Assembly (NCBI GenBank): GCA_900404475.1
Contig: OUQQ01000057.1
Span: forward strand, 22,171 to 86,170
Direction: 5' to 3'
Source: Spongospora subterranea
Lineage: Eukaryota; Endomyxa; Phytomyxea; Plasmodiophorida; Plasmodiophoridae
DNA length: 64,000 bases
In this document: piece by piece, positions 22,284 through 34,167 of the stretch
Layout of the letters: each line of letters starts with the position of its first letter
Position numbering within the stretch: the stretch's first letter is position 1
Made by a program: the position numbers and the translations under genes
The notes under the pieces: model-generated
Databases searched by the model: none
Seen by the model: only the letters and a program-made list of their open reading frames with translations
Told to the model about the DNA's origin: nothing

Positions 22284-25200
22284 ATGTTGCAAGACCAGTG
22301 TGTTATGACAATAGATGAGGCTGTTAATCAGTTATCACTTCTCAATGTGTCCCATCATCAAATCACACAGATCATGCTCTGGTCGTTTGAGCAGATCGCC
22401 GGCAAATCAACAGCGCCGAGGAGATGTAAACGTCATTGGAAGCTACTGGCCACGGCGCTGGAACGGTCGCCGGTCGTGACCATCTCGAAGCAGATATCGT
22501 TCGTCAATGCTCTATGTGATGCACTTCAATCAGCAGATGGAGCCATGTTATGGGATATCGCCACGACACTCCGCCAACTTACAACGAGATTCTCTGACGT
22601 GTTTCATCCAACTCTGGATTCGGTAGTCAATCTCGTCGCCATCATATCAAAATCGCTGTATTCCACGGGCATAAACGACCAGTGTCCGTTGATTGAGCTC
22701 ATTATTCAATATATGATGCAGTTGTTCAAGAACGTTGCTCCTCGTAAATCATTTCAGATTATTACATCAAAGCTGTTTTGTCCCTTGTGGACTATTCGAC
22801 GGGTTGTACTATCTTCAACCGTTGACTTGATCGATCAACTGCTTTCGTCAACTCTATTTCAATCCTGTAATATATCCGAGTTCAGGAACATGTACAATCA
22901 CGACAATTCCTTACCAAAGAACGATGAAGCAATTCCCGTTTCCAAGAAGGTCAAATATGAGTTCTATACAGCGCAGCTGCTGTCGACCATTCGTGAAAAC
23001 ATCGATTTTGTTGATTCATTGCCGCACATCGCTCGATGCTTTCTTGTCGCGTCCCAATCGAACGTATCATCGGCCACCGATCCTGAGCGGCATCGTCAAG
23101 AAGACCGTGCTCGTCACGACGGTGAGTTTCATTTTATCGACGACATCCTGTCAATAATCGTGGATTCTGCCATAAGCCACGATCAGCAACGCCGTCTTTC
23201 TCGAGACGTGTTTGTCCATATTCATAATTTTCATATATATCATCCCAATCGGGATGTCGATGGCGTTAAACGGCAGCGATTGACAACATATCTTAACAAG
23301 ATACTATCTCATCAGGATCACGTCGCCAATCCCGAATCGTTCTGCTGCGCAATCGTCGGTTTACTGCACATTGACCACATGATTATTGAAGATCACCTCA
23401 AGACAATTTGGCAACGAATTGCCGCCATAAATCACGAGTCGTCAAGAATTCTGGCGTTCCAATTACTTTCAGCGTATGTTGATTTGCGCCAGGTCGCCGT
23501 CGTCTTGCAGGCATTTATCGATGCCGAAGTTGATACGACTCTCGTGTCGCTTACTGGCAATCTTGCCAATCTATTTCAGCTAATTCCTTCGCCGCAGTTC
23601 CAGAGTCTGATTTCGTCGTTTGTGGAATGTATTGGGAAGTCGAAATATTCTCGTCCCATAACGGACGTTGTCACTCTATTAATTGATCACGTTCATGGGT
23701 CGCATATTCCAGACATTTACGATATTGTGGTTCATGCGCTTAATCAGTCGCCGAACGTTGACGCTCTCCATCGCCTTCACATTTACGCATCGGCGCGCCA
23801 TTTACGATGGCGATATCTTCTAATGTCAATTTTACCTGATGAAATCATTAACGATGATGTTGAATTCCTTTCCGATCTGTGTTTCGTCGATCAAGATATT
23901 ACTTCGCTTGTGTCGCAATATCACTCGTCGTCACCACTTCCGTCAGAACTCTTGGCGTGCGCTCTTCATGTGATCAAAGATACACATTCCCGCTCACAGC
24001 CGTCTCTGATCGCCGAAAAACTGACATCGGTCATTGTTGAGCCGTTGCGACAACTGAATCCCGAATATTGGTTGAGGATAAGGGATGAAATATACCTGTT
24101 ATTATCGTATGCTCGTGATGAATCAATGGACTATATTGCTCATCACATAGAGAGCGAACATCTCGACCTTCTTCGATCAGATCCTCGTGTCTTGGAATCG
24201 GAACCGCTTCGAACAGCGCTAATCCCGTTTCTGGTTCGATCAGCCCATTCAACACAAGGAGGGTCGTTATCAACATTGTTGGATATCCCCTGTCAATATA
24301 TTGACGATGATATTTTCTCCCCATTGTCGGCATTTTGCCAGAAAACGATTCCTCTATCAAGTCCAATCTGGTCTCATGTTGCTATCTTGTCATCATGGCC
24401 GTTGATGAAACTGGACCCAGCCCCATTATTGCAATGGTTGTTCCCTGATAAATCTCCTCAGTCGTCATCCATCTCTTTGTTATCGACGATTATCGATCAT
24501 CGTGTTGACGACCTCATCATCCCGGTCACTCGTCTTGCCATGGATATTATGCCGTCATCTGAAAGCCTTGAAATCATAGCCATCATTACTAGAGCTATCG
24601 CCGAAAATCTAAATCGACAATTCATCGCTTGTCGAGAAGAATTTTTCCGCCCCATTCAAACATCGCGCAAGCAGTTGCTCTCTATATCTGCTGATATGAG
24701 GTCATCTATAAATCAGCTATCGACGGTTATTACTCCAGATCAGATTTCATCTCCTCAGCATGTTGCCATAATCGCTCATCTACTCCACATTCAATATATG
24801 TCGTCATCGTCGTTCACCGGTTCTGATCCAATATCAATGGATCATATCACCGCTCTAATTTCTCAGGTATTGCTGTTAACTCAATCCAAAACCGATACAG
24901 AATGGTCAGCGTCGTCCACATTATTGATGAGATCTCTGGCTTTATTATTATACAAGTTTCCGACGTCGCATCTCAACTCAATCATCACACATATGCTATC
25001 TCATCCGTCGCCAATTGTCGTTCAAGCTCTAATCGACCATTGCAACGTTACCGATTTCCAAACTGTTTTGGATACGATTTTGTCGCATTTTCGACATGAT
25101 TCAGAATATTCCTCAAACGTTGTTGATTTGCTCGTGTTGATTGTGAGGCGGATCCGATCCGGGTCCAAAAAGCTTTCACAGGTATTAGAAAAGCGATGCA

Positions 25201-25799
25201 CCATCATTCTAATGGGAATCGCCCATCGAATTGTTAATACGGATGGTAGTGATCATCGTACGATGTCGGTGTTATGTGCGCTTGCAAGCGATTCCAACAC
25301 AATCACAATGACTTCTCAGCAGGTTGCTCTTATCGTTCAATCGCTGATTCCTGTTGTCAACCAACCACAACTAGTCTCAGATCTATCAAAAATCTATTTC
25401 GTTTTGGTCAAATATCGCTCAACTCCATTATCACCAACGCTCCCATTATTAATCCATCAAGTCTTATCGATCACTCGTTTAGCGATTGCACAATCGCCTC
25501 CGTCGTCGATCACTATTGACGCTATTTCTCGTGTCCTCGTTGAAATTGCTTCTGTCAAGGCAGCGGCACTCCTCATTCCAAGGCTATTGGCCGATAATCT
25601 TACCGTGTTAGGAGACGTACCAATTTTGGAAGACGACGTTCGCCAGGCCATAAATCAAGGGTTGATTGCCTTGTTCAACGTTTTATCACGAGATCAGCTG
25701 TTGTCTGTTCATGCATCGCTCAGCGATTCGGCTCGGTCCTTATTTCAAACCTGTCATAAGCAATATCTCAGAAACCATAAATACTATGGAAGATCATAA
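22284..25799 (+). CDS. URB2/Npa2-like nucleolar protein, intronless
   Basis: An all-helical protein of 1,171 residues in one exon. Composition is rich in Ile, Leu and Ser with HEAT-like helices and no catalytic motif. The C-terminal 90 residues match the URB2/Npa2 C-terminal pattern: a helix with LLADNLTVLGDVPILEDDV, then INQGLIALFNVLSRDQLLSV, a further SARSLFQ helix and a basic Lys-Tyr-Tyr-Gly end. URB2 is known to act in early 60S pre-ribosome assembly in the nucleolus. The length fits the family (about 1,200-1,500 aa). The N-terminal region cannot be matched by eye, so the assignment rests on the C-terminus and overall fold. Confidence 0.6.
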   Translation: MLQDQCVMTIDEAVNQLSLLNVSHHQITQIMLWSFEQIAGKSTAPRRCKRHWKLLATALERSPVVTISKQISFVNALCDALQSADGAMLWDIATTLRQLTTRFSDVFHPTLDSVVNLVAIISKSLYSTGINDQCPLIELIIQYMMQLFKNVAPRKSFQIITSKLFCPLWTIRRVVLSSTVDLIDQLLSSTLFQSCNISEFRNMYNHDNSLPKNDEAIPVSKKVKYEFYTAQLLSTIRENIDFVDSLPHIARCFLVASQSNVSSATDPERHRQEDRARHDGEFHFIDDILSIIVDSAISHDQQRRLSRDVFVHIHNFHIYHPNRDVDGVKRQRLTTYLNKILSHQDHVANPESFCCAIVGLLHIDHMIIEDHLKTIWQRIAAINHESSRILAFQLLSAYVDLRQVAVVLQAFIDAEVDTTLVSLTGNLANLFQLIPSPQFQSLISSFVECIGKSKYSRPITDVVTLLIDHVHGSHIPDIYDIVVHALNQSPNVDALHRLHIYASARHLRWRYLLMSILPDEIINDDVEFLSDLCFVDQDITSLVSQYHSSSPLPSELLACALHVIKDTHSRSQPSLIAEKLTSVIVEPLRQLNPEYWLRIRDEIYLLLSYARDESMDYIAHHIESEHLDLLRSDPRVLESEPLRTALIPFLVRSAHSTQGGSLSTLLDIPCQYIDDDIFSPLSAFCQKTIPLSSPIWSHVAILSSWPLMKLDPAPLLQWLFPDKSPQSSSISLLSTIIDHRVDDLIIPVTRLAMDIMPSSESLEIIAIITRAIAENLNRQFIACREEFFRPIQTSRKQLLSISADMRSSINQLSTVITPDQISSPQHVAIIAHLLHIQYMSSSSFTGSDPISMDHITALISQVLLLTQSKTDTEWSASSTLLMRSLALLLYKFPTSHLNSIITHMLSHPSPIVVQALIDHCNVTDFQTVLDTILSHFRHDSEYSSNVVDLLVLIVRRIRSGSKKLSQVLEKRCTIILMGIAHRIVNTDGSDHRTMSVLCALASDSNTITMTSQQVALIVQSLIPVVNQPQLVSDLSKIYFVLVKYRSTPLSPTLPLLIHQVLSITRLAIAQSPPSSITIDAISRVLVEIASVKAAALLIPRLLADNLTVLGDVPILEDDVRQAINQGLIALFNVLSRDQLLSVHASLSDSARSLFQTCHKQYLRNHKYYGRS

Positions 25800-26130
25800 G
25801 ACAAACGTAACAATCATAAATTATTCATCATCACTGCCACGACGCTCTTCACCATTTGTGTTTAGCTGAAATTTTGTAAATCTAACCCTTCTATAGTTCA
25901 CTGCTGTAGGGAGCAGTCTTCATACATGTTCGTTGTTTGACACATTGCGACACGAGCTACTCATGAGACAAAAGAGGGCTCCACCATATAATCCACTAGG
26001 ACGTACGATTGGTCGATCGCCATCTCTAAATACCAAAATAATTAGTTGATCGGTTCCATTCTTGTTCAGGGTGGCATTTTGAGCCCCGATCCTCCCGATT
26101 AATGGTTAGATTGGGCTTGTAGATTTTCTT
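25800..26130. other. Intergenic region between URB2-like and CCDC146
   Basis: An AT-rich spacer between two co-oriented genes. No ORF, repeat or RNA was recognised. It presumably contains the 3' end of the upstream transcript and the CCDC146 promoter. Confidence 0.4.
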
Positions 26131-29100
26131 ATGGATAATCATGGCGCTGCTTTGGCTGATATTTCCAATTCGGTCGCATATGGATTGTTGGACGATTTGG
26201 AGTCCAGGGGTATCTTGTCGGCTGCTCAGATATTAACCTATAAAACGAAATATGCACAATTGCACGAAGTCGTCCTGGAGACGTACGAAAATGAGAAGAT
26301 CCTTTTGACGAAAGCAAAGCAGATGAACGTTGATTGGACTGATAAAAAGAAGAAATTGGAGAAGAAAATGGCAGATCGACTAGATTTCACTGATCGAATA
26401 CAGGAGTTGAAGAACCAATTAGAACAGAAATCGATTGAGGTTGACTGATGGGAAAATGTTTGTGATCATGGAACTTTCTGATTCTGTGGATCGATACGCA
26501 GGTTACGAGTTTAGAGGAGCAAGGGGGATTGTGCAATTTTGAGATTGAGGAACTTCAACGAACCAAGATCGAAATAACGGATGAGTTAGAGGTCAGGAGG
26601 AAGGAAGGAGAGACGTTAACGATGCCAATCGTTGAGAGATTGAAAACCAGTATTCAGGATATCCAGGTTTTTACGAATGAGTTTTGGCGGTGATCCCCGA
26701 ATTGTTACTTAATATCATCGCTGTGGGTTTAGGCTGAATTGAAGTCACATGAGGAGGCAAGCCAGAAGGAAACAGCGTTCAAAGAAGAATATGCACAAAG
26801 GTTGATCAGGTTAAAAGCCGATAGTGAGGTGGATCTTTTCTGGTACTTGATTCAGAATTCCTGTTTTGAAAGAGCTTGAACCTAGGACTTGGAGAAGGTG
26901 AAGTATCAGAACCAGATTGAACTCAATCGCGCCAAGATCAATCCAGAAAGAATCAAGGCACAAATTGAGATGTCACAGAAGGCGATTAGCGGGTTAACTG
27001 TACAAGGGCAGTTCCTGTCACAAGAGATCGAGAAACTGAATGAGGTCAGAGAAATCGAGACATCGGTGTTTTGTAATGTCTGACAGGTTGGGCGTGATTA
27101 GGAATATGAAGCTAACGGGTTGGAAAAGAAAAAAGTGAGCACATCTCAATTAGAATGGATGTTCAATTTGGAGAAGATTCGGAAAGAGGTTTGGAAGGCG
27201 GAGAAAACTGTCACCGAGGTGTCAAAACAACTGGAGAACGAGACTGTTCGATATCAGGATAAGTTAGGGGAAAAACTGGAATTAGAAGCGACCAGTAATG
27301 AGATGAAAATACGGATCCGTAATGAACTCAATCATGTTGGAAAACTGTAGGAAATCGGTGGATAATCGGTATCGATCATCTGACGATTTACATTCAGGAA
27401 GAAGGCGTTGGATGAGCTGAAAAGACGCTATGAGAAGACGAGAAGGAAACGAGACGCGATCAGCAGCACGATTGACCCAATAAAGGATCAGTGGATGGCC
27501 CTTGGTCATCAGTTGTCACAAATCGAGACTCAGGTATTGAGCCGATTTTGGCCAGAACCGAGCGTTGAAGCCAAAATCTGCCCCAATTAGACCAAGGAGA
27601 ATACGGCGGCGGTTGAAGAACTACAAGCTGATATCGATATCCTGATATCACAGTTTCTGAGAGAAGAGAAAACAGACGCCATTGCCGAAGCGAAGCTCAA
27701 CGAATATCGGGAGATCAATAAGAATTTAGAGGAAGGTTTACGACATTCAATGAAGAAGGAGCGGTCCGATCATTTCAAGGAACTCTCTGAGTGTTTTCTG
27801 ATAGAGATTGACGATAGGGAACTGAAAGGGCTTATTCGTGATATGAGTTCTAGGAGGGATGTCATGTCGAGGGACACTGCTAAAGCGGCTGGGGATTATA
27901 AATCAATCAAAGAGGAGCTAAAAGTCAAGGACCTAATTATGCTGGATCTCAACAAAAAAGTTCGACGACGCCTCATTTGAGCGACTACCATGAAGCCTGA
28001 ATCGGTTGCCATAGGTTATGGACGTCAAAGTCAGATTACACGAATGTTCCGTGATGTACGATCTGGTCAAGAATCAAAGAAACAAGTTCGCCAATCTGAC
28101 TCAAGCGTGCAGCCAAGTCAGTAACGGATTGGGTAAATTGGAGGTGAATTAAGATGGATTGAATGATCAGGAACTAGCCGAGATGAAGGAGAAGATCAAA
28201 ATTCTGCAAAACGAGGTTGAGATTCTGAGATCGGAGTCGACAGCAAAAGAGAAGAGCCTGGCGGACGAGGCTCGGGTGCTACAGACTGCACAAACGACGA
28301 GAGATGTCATGAGGTTAGAGATCGATATATCATCTGCTCGGAAGCCGGTCGCCTGTTGACAACGGGGCAACAGACTTGATCAGTCCAAACTTCGGATGAA
28401 ATATCGGGCGAAGAAGATCGAATCGCAACGACAGTTGATGGAGATCAAGAAACTAAACCAGACGATTTCTGCAGCAGAAAAGGAAATGGGGCGACTTCGC
28501 GCAACATACGCGAAAGCGGTGGAAGGTAGATCAATCACGAGGTTCGGCGATCATGTTTGAGACCCTGATATTGATGGACGATAGGACGGAATTCGACAGG
28601 AATACAATTGGTGGATAGGAATGATGAGCTGTGTATTTTACATGAAAAGGCACACATATTTGAATCAATGCTGACGAGCGGAGAAAAGAAGTTATTCGAG
28701 CTGGATGAGTCAATTCGGAAAGTTCACATACAAATTGAAGAGCTGAAAAGGCGAATTACGTCAGCTAGGAGCCAAGCTCCAGGAAAAACCCAGGTTTCAA
28801 TAATTGTTCAACAAACGATTAGAATTGTCAAAATTGGTTGATCCATACAATAGGTTAAAGAGCTACAGGATCAAGTTGCCAAATTAACCTGTGCACTTTC
28901 GGATCGGAGACAGACGATAGCGAATCTGAGCGAGAAGCTCGAGACGCCGTCTGAATGCGAACGACATAAGATATTGAAGGGAGAAGATCTGCAGATCAGT
29001 CAACTCAATTCAAAGATTGAGGTCCTCCAGGATATTCTAAACGATAAAAAAGAGCAGCTCCTCGAGAAGAATCTCCTTCTTGAAGAGGTCTTATCATGTC

Positions 29101-29773
29101 AAGAAACGAACAGCTCATGTCGATATTGATTTTGAGTGTGTGTCAGGTGGGAACTCTTAGTGAGAAGTTGAGGTGCGAAGCAGCTGAAGGACATGACAAG
29201 ACGTTATCGCTAGCCAGCGATCTCAATCTTCATCAAGACACAATCAGGAAGCTTCGCCGGAAAATGATGGCCACCGTATCCGAACTGTCAATGTACCAGG
29301 CCACAGCTTTACGAGTAACGGTTCGTGTTGTCTCAATAATATTATGCTAAACAATCACGAGCAGATGGAGCAGGAGAAAAAGGAGAAAGAGACTGAGCTC
29401 AGTATATCGCAGGATCTACTCAATCAAGGACTTCCACCGTCGGAAGCCATCGAGCACGAGTGGTATAGAATGGAGCGGGATCGAATCCGGCGCCACGATG
29501 AGATATTGCATCCTGAAAGGGTCCATCCTGATGATTTCCGATGGAAACAGCAAGAGGTTTCAGCTCACATTGTGCGCGTTTCGGTAAACATCTAACCGAT
29601 AACGGATTTAGGGAAAGCTTCGCACGATGGCCGAGCCGCGACCTAATGCATATGTATCTGAGGATCTCGGAATTCCCAAACCATATGGGAATAATGCACC
29701 TTTCAAACCATCGGTGCTGGGCGCTAATCAACGACATATACAAAAGCCAAAGATCAAGGAAATTATTATATAG
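26131..29773 (+). CDS. CCDC146: CCDC146 / MBO2-like ciliary coiled-coil protein
   Basis: Long coiled-coil protein of centrioles, basal bodies and axonemal doublets (MBO2 in Chlamydomonas). The ATG at 26131 starts exon 1. Its [19 protein letters not shown] and [19 protein letters not shown] match the CCDC146 N-terminal block. Heptad-rich exons follow, separated by about a dozen introns of 40-70 nt, each closing an in-frame stop. [16 protein letters not shown] matches the family's PExIKxQ motif. The end is diagnostic: an [12 protein letters not shown] segment, then [40 protein letters not shown] and a stop at 29773, nearly identical in pattern to the animal C-terminus. Exact inner exon boundaries were not all resolved. 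Confidence 0.88.
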
Positions 29774-29929
29774 CACTGTCGTTCGGAATATACAATTTCT
29801 GGGCTTTACAGTACGCCTGGTGATGAAACCTAGCGATAGACCAAGCGGTGCGAAAACAGCTTAAAGATGATCCGGATGAAAACGACTGGAAAACAATGTG
29901 ATAATGACTCGATATCATAACCAGAGCAA

Positions 29930-30655
29930 TGATCCAGTAGGACTGTAATGATGGTAACACCAGTAGGACTGTAATGATGGTAACACCAGTAGGACAGTAA
30001 TGATTGTAACACCATTAGGACAGTAATGATTGTAACACCTGTAGGACANNNNNNNNNNNNNNNNNNNNNNNNNNNNNNNNNNNNNNNNNNNNNNNNNNNN
30101 NNNNNNNNNNNNNNNNNNNNNNNNNNNNNNNNNNNNNNNNNNNNNNNNNNNNNNNNNNNNNNNNNNNNNNNNNNNNNNNNNNNNNNNNNNNNNNNNNNNN
30201 NNNNNNNNNNNNNNNNNNNNNNNNNNNNNNNNNNNNNNCCAGTAGGACAGTAATGATTGTAACACCAGTAGGACAGTAATGATTGTAACACCAGTAGGAC
30301 AGTAATGATTGTAACACCAGTAGGACAGTAATGATTGTAACACCAGTAGGACAGTAATGATTGTAACACCAGTAGGACAGTAATGATTGTAACACCAGTA
30401 GGACAGTAATGATTGTAACACCAGTAGGACAGTAATGATTGTAACACCAGTAGGACAGTAATGATTGTAACACCAGTAGGACAGTAATGATTGTAACACC
30501 AGTAGGACAGTAATGATTGTAACACCAGTAGGACAGTAATGATTGTAACACCAGTAGGACAGTAATGATTGTAACACCAGTAGGACAGTAATGATTGTAA
30601 CACCAGTAGGACAGTAATGATTGTAACACCTGTAGGACAGTAATAATTGTAACAT
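29930..30655. repeat. 26-bp minisatellite containing a 190-base assembly gap
   Basis: A tandem array of a 26-bp unit (AGTAATGATTGTAACACCAG plus TAGGAC). About four copies precede a run of Ns at 30049-30238 and about 15-16 follow it. Most copies right of the gap are identical. Sequence drift appears only at both edges (GATGG for GATTG at the left, CCTGTAGG and AATAATT at the right). Because 26 is not a multiple of 3, the minus strand is open in all three frames, which creates long spurious ORFs. Real copy number is unknown because of the gap. Confidence 0.97.
30049..30238. other. Assembly gap (190 Ns)
   Basis: A run of 190 undetermined bases lies inside the 26-bp array. Collapse of the tandem repeat during assembly is the likely cause, so the true size may differ. 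Confidence 0.99.
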
Positions 30656-30660
30656 TGTTA

Positions 30661-31078
30661 AATTCTAGGCATGCCGCTGATTTGATTCTGTAAAACCACT
30701 GTCGGCAACATGAACCAAAACATGTGAAACAAAATTCGACTCTAATTGACGAAATTTGACATTCCATCTATTAGTTTCGTACAATCATCAACAGAATGCT
30801 GTTCTTGGATGGGCCCAGAATATGGGAGCGCCAAACGAAAACAGTCGGCTTGCGTCAGACAACCGCATGCCGCTTTTGTCACACTTGTCGATTTAACTGG
30901 ATATGTATGCCTTTTATGATTGCGCAAATTGCGAGTCATGGTTGGTCGTGAATCAATAAAATGATGGGCGTTGTGGTTGTGCCCAATGAGTTATGTCCGA
31001 TATTCATGTGAACTTTAAATTCATTAGTAAAATCAACAGCACAATATCATCAGTTCAAATTGAGTACAAGAGCAAATT
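30661..31078. other. Intergenic region upstream of alcohol dehydrogenase
   Basis: Unique sequence between the minisatellite and the ADH start. No gene recognised. It should contain the ADH promoter. Confidence 0.35.
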
Positions 31079-32244
31079 ATGGAGACTGGCGTTCCCAAGA
31101 CGATGAGAGCTGCTGTTATCAACAAGTTTGGTGAAGGGGTTGACATTCAGGAAGAATATCGAGTGCCCGAGATCGAACCGGACCAAGTATTGGTGAAGCT
31201 TGAGGTGTCAGGAGTATGCCATACAGATGTGCACGTGGCCCATGGCGATTGGGCACAGAAAGCCCAGACTCCTATCATAACTGGGCATGAGGGCGTCGGC
31301 TCGATCGTTAAATTAGGGGATATGGTCAGAACCTTTGTGAAATTCAAGATCGGTGATCGTGTGGGAATTTCGTGGACAAACGGGTCTTGTGGTGAATGCG
31401 ATATATGTCTTAGTGGAAAGTATGTCTAAGCGCCATGTGAATGATGATAATTGTGAAATGGTTTGTTTTGACCAGCGACAACCTCTGCCCGGAGATAACA
31501 CCAGTTGGGTTCTCTATTGACGGATGCCATGCTGAATACGTGGCGATCGGATTCAAGTCGATAGTCCATATCCCTCATGGGCTGGATTCATTACAGGCGG
31601 CGGCCATGTTATGTGCCGGGGTCACTTCTTTCGCTGGCGTCAAAAAGACTAACGTCCATGCCGGGCAATGGTTGGCAATCTTCGGGGCAGCTGGAGGACT
31701 GGGACATTTGGCCGTTCAGTTCGCTTCACATATGGGTATTAAGGTCGGTTTACCGTCATCCCTTTCCCCAACCTGATTGCTGAGCTGACGTCAGGTTTGC
31801 GCCATCGATCAAGGTCGTGAGCGCGTTATGGATTTGAAAAAGTTGGGAGCGACTGCAGTTGTTGACAGCAACGCCACCAAGAACATCTTAGTGAATATTC
31901 GAGAGATTTGTGATCGGCAAGGACCTGATGGTATCTTGGTCATTTCTCCTGATCTGGGGACATATAAGGAGGCATTGCTGTCACTACGACCTAACGGGAC
32001 CGTTGTAGCCCTGTCTTTGCCTCCTGGATCGTTCGATGTCGACGTATTCGACCTGGTGATGCACGGGAAGACACTTGCGGGCAGCTCTTTCGGTACCCGA
32101 CTAGATTTGCTTCATACCCTCAAATTAGCCCATGAAGGAGTCGTCAAGTGCAAAGTGGAGGAAACATCGTTAGATCAACTTGCTGAAGTATTTGAATCTC
32201 TCGAGTCTTCAGAAGTAACTGGACGCGTATTTATTCGAATGTGA
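31079..32244 (+). CDS. Zinc-dependent alcohol dehydrogenase (yeast ADH1 type)
   Basis: Medium-chain zinc alcohol dehydrogenase that interconverts ethanol-type alcohols and aldehydes with NAD. Three exons: 31079-31419, 31476-31743 and 31795-32244. Catalytic zinc ligands are visible: Cys in SGVCHTDVHVAHGDW, His in TGHEGVG and Cys in AAMLCAGVTSF. The four structural-zinc cysteines are present in CGECDICLSGNDNLC, completed across intron 1. The Rossmann motif GAAGGLGHLAVQFA is followed by CAID, whose Asp favours NAD over NADP. The sequence resembles the tetrameric fungal/bacterial ADH group more than animal ADH. All key residues are intact. Confidence 0.95.
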
Positions 32245-33027
32245 GAAACATCATCCAGTTAGGATGGCCCGTAACTACATATGTAGTAGTATCAAAAGGA
32301 CATGGCGGGCATATAATACATTAAGGTGAATCACATCATCCGTACTTGGCGTAATGCTTTGTTTAGCCAGGTATGATGGATCTACGGATAGTACGTTGCC
32401 TGGTCTGCAGATCTCGATCTTGAACGCACTGGGATGTTATTCGATAAATGTCAATATCAGAACTTGAAAATTTGGAAAAAAACAAAAAGGAAAGCAGCAT
32501 CAACACGAGTTTGCGTCAAGAAAAATCTTAACCCCAAATTGTCTATGAGAAATGATGATAGCTGGAATTTGGTCCCGGTAACGCCTCCGGATAGTAGCCA
32601 TTTATGAGAGGCGCCTAAAAATACCATCCATCTCCATCCTTTTGCAATCAAAAATTCATGGGATGCGATGAACATCTCTGCATCAATATGGAGTTCGACT
32701 ACATGTATAGTCGCTGAAATATAACGCTCCCTTTATCGTGAAGGCGACAGCAATCCCCAGCATAGTAAGCGATGGCTTTGAAAATTCAAAGCCGAAGCTA
32801 GATTTCATGGTGATATCTCAAATTCAATCTTTGAATTCTTATTCTGTCATCATAGTTGTCTCTATAACCGTTGGAATTTGTTAACGACAACTTTTTATCC
32901 CCCACTCAGAGTCAATTTTATCATCAGCTATTGATTTTGTTATGCTTGGCACTGGCATTCCCAATGTCGTGTTTTGATTTCTCACATGTTCAATACTTGT
33001 GGTTTACGATATACATGTTTTGTTTCT
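32245..33027. other. Intergenic region downstream of ADH
   Basis: No coding, RNA or repeat feature recognised. Composition is AT-rich with short frames only. Confidence 0.35.
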
Positions 33028-33660
33028 TCTGAACAGTAGTGGCGATAATGGTTGCACTGCGTTACTGTGGGCAACAATTAACAAATGCGAGTGAGAATCC
33101 GCCCGAATTCAGCCTGTGAAGACTAACCTCGTTCAGTGTGGAGCATCGGGGTTAAATGGATCATGGATCACACTCCCATGATGTCAGCGATCTTGAAACT
33201 ACGGCGCTGATGAATGCTTCGCGAAAAGGCAGGTATGCCTTTGCTTTCTTATGCAGAAAATGATAACCAGAATTTACCAGGTAGGTAGCCCATTTCGTAT
33301 ATTTGCCCTGGAATCCATTATTGATGCGACGCCAGGTATTAGCAACTGTAGCCTGAGTCACTTGAATTTTTTAATCATGTGGCTGACACTGAGATTAAAA
33401 TGTCGTGTGTTTTGATCTGTCCACATTTTCAAGATTGTTGGATCTACAACTTTTTCGTTTTGAACAGGGCGAGATTTTTTCTTTCTAAAACGTCGTTCCG
33501 TTCTTCCGTATCGGTGTTTAAATGTCGTCAATCATCAAAGCCGATTGCGTTGACGTGCTTTTGAAAGACGGGGAGGACATCGCCGCTAGCGAATGTCAAG
33601 GTCGCACAGCGTTACTGTAGGCAATGACTACAGAATGCGAGTAAGAACTCTCTCCCTGAA
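33028..33660 (+). pseudogene. Two ankyrin-repeat gene fragments in direct repeat
   Basis: At about 33042-33092 a plus-strand exon-like piece reads SGDNGCTALLWATINKCE, an ankyrin-repeat signature, and is followed by a GTGAG donor. At about 33560-33650 a second piece reads CVDVLLKDGEDIAASECQGR, then TALL, a stop (TAG in place of the TGG in the first copy) and AMTTECE, again followed by a GTAAG donor. Downstream flanks also match (CGTTCAGTGTGG at both). This looks like a duplicated ankyrin gene of which at least the second copy is broken. A minus-strand frame (33161-33361) overlaps the interval and is not recognised. Confidence 0.5.
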
Positions 33661-33712
33661 ATCCATTTTGTGGAGCCTGACCAGCGTGTTCAGTGTGGAC
33701 GTTCTGAATAAA

Positions 33713-33980
33713 TCCCTCAATTCACCACGAGAAGCTTTTAGCTCGTACACATGCTTGATGTAATCACCACTTCCCCCCATATTTCCAATAGACTTGGCGA
33801 CCATGCACAAGCCGTTGTTCATGCTGGAGAATGCATTTTCGATGCTTCCGCCGAGCCCATCGCCATCGGCGGCATTGATTTTTGCCCCATTTTCCAGCAA
33901 ATTGGAAATTTCGGGGTAAGTGGTGATGACATCAAGCATGTTTTGCACGAGCTAAATGCTTCTCGTGGTGAATTGAGGGA
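33713..33980. repeat. Short inverted repeat (arms about 76-80 bp)
   Basis: The sequence TCCCTCAATTCACCACGAGA at 33713 and the following roughly 60 bp recur as reverse complement ending at about 33980. The shared block includes the reverse-complement pair of GTGGTGAT(t/g)ACATCAAGCATG. The spacer is about 110 bp. Both strands therefore encode similar peptides (MLDVITT...). It sits directly beside the ankyrin debris and may derive from inverted duplication of one of its exons. Confidence 0.7.
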
Positions 33981-34167
33981 ATTTTTCAAAACGGCAACAA
34001 CGTTTAAATGGATAAACTCGAGTATTGTTGTACTTGATTTAACCTGTTCCAACGACAGTTTGCATCCATGCAACTAATTATCCCTCAAGGTGACTTTCAG
34101 CCACCCGTCTGCAATCTTGTATCTACTTTCGGTGTCAATACAGTAAGAACGGAACTCTTCTCTGGCA

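Noticed and set aside
29830..30767. Three overlapping minus-strand frames of about 250 aa with a repeated LLSYWCYNHYCPTGV-like motif
   Set aside because: They are the 26-bp minisatellite read in each frame. The unit is not a multiple of three, so no frame carries a stop, and the Ns fill the middle.
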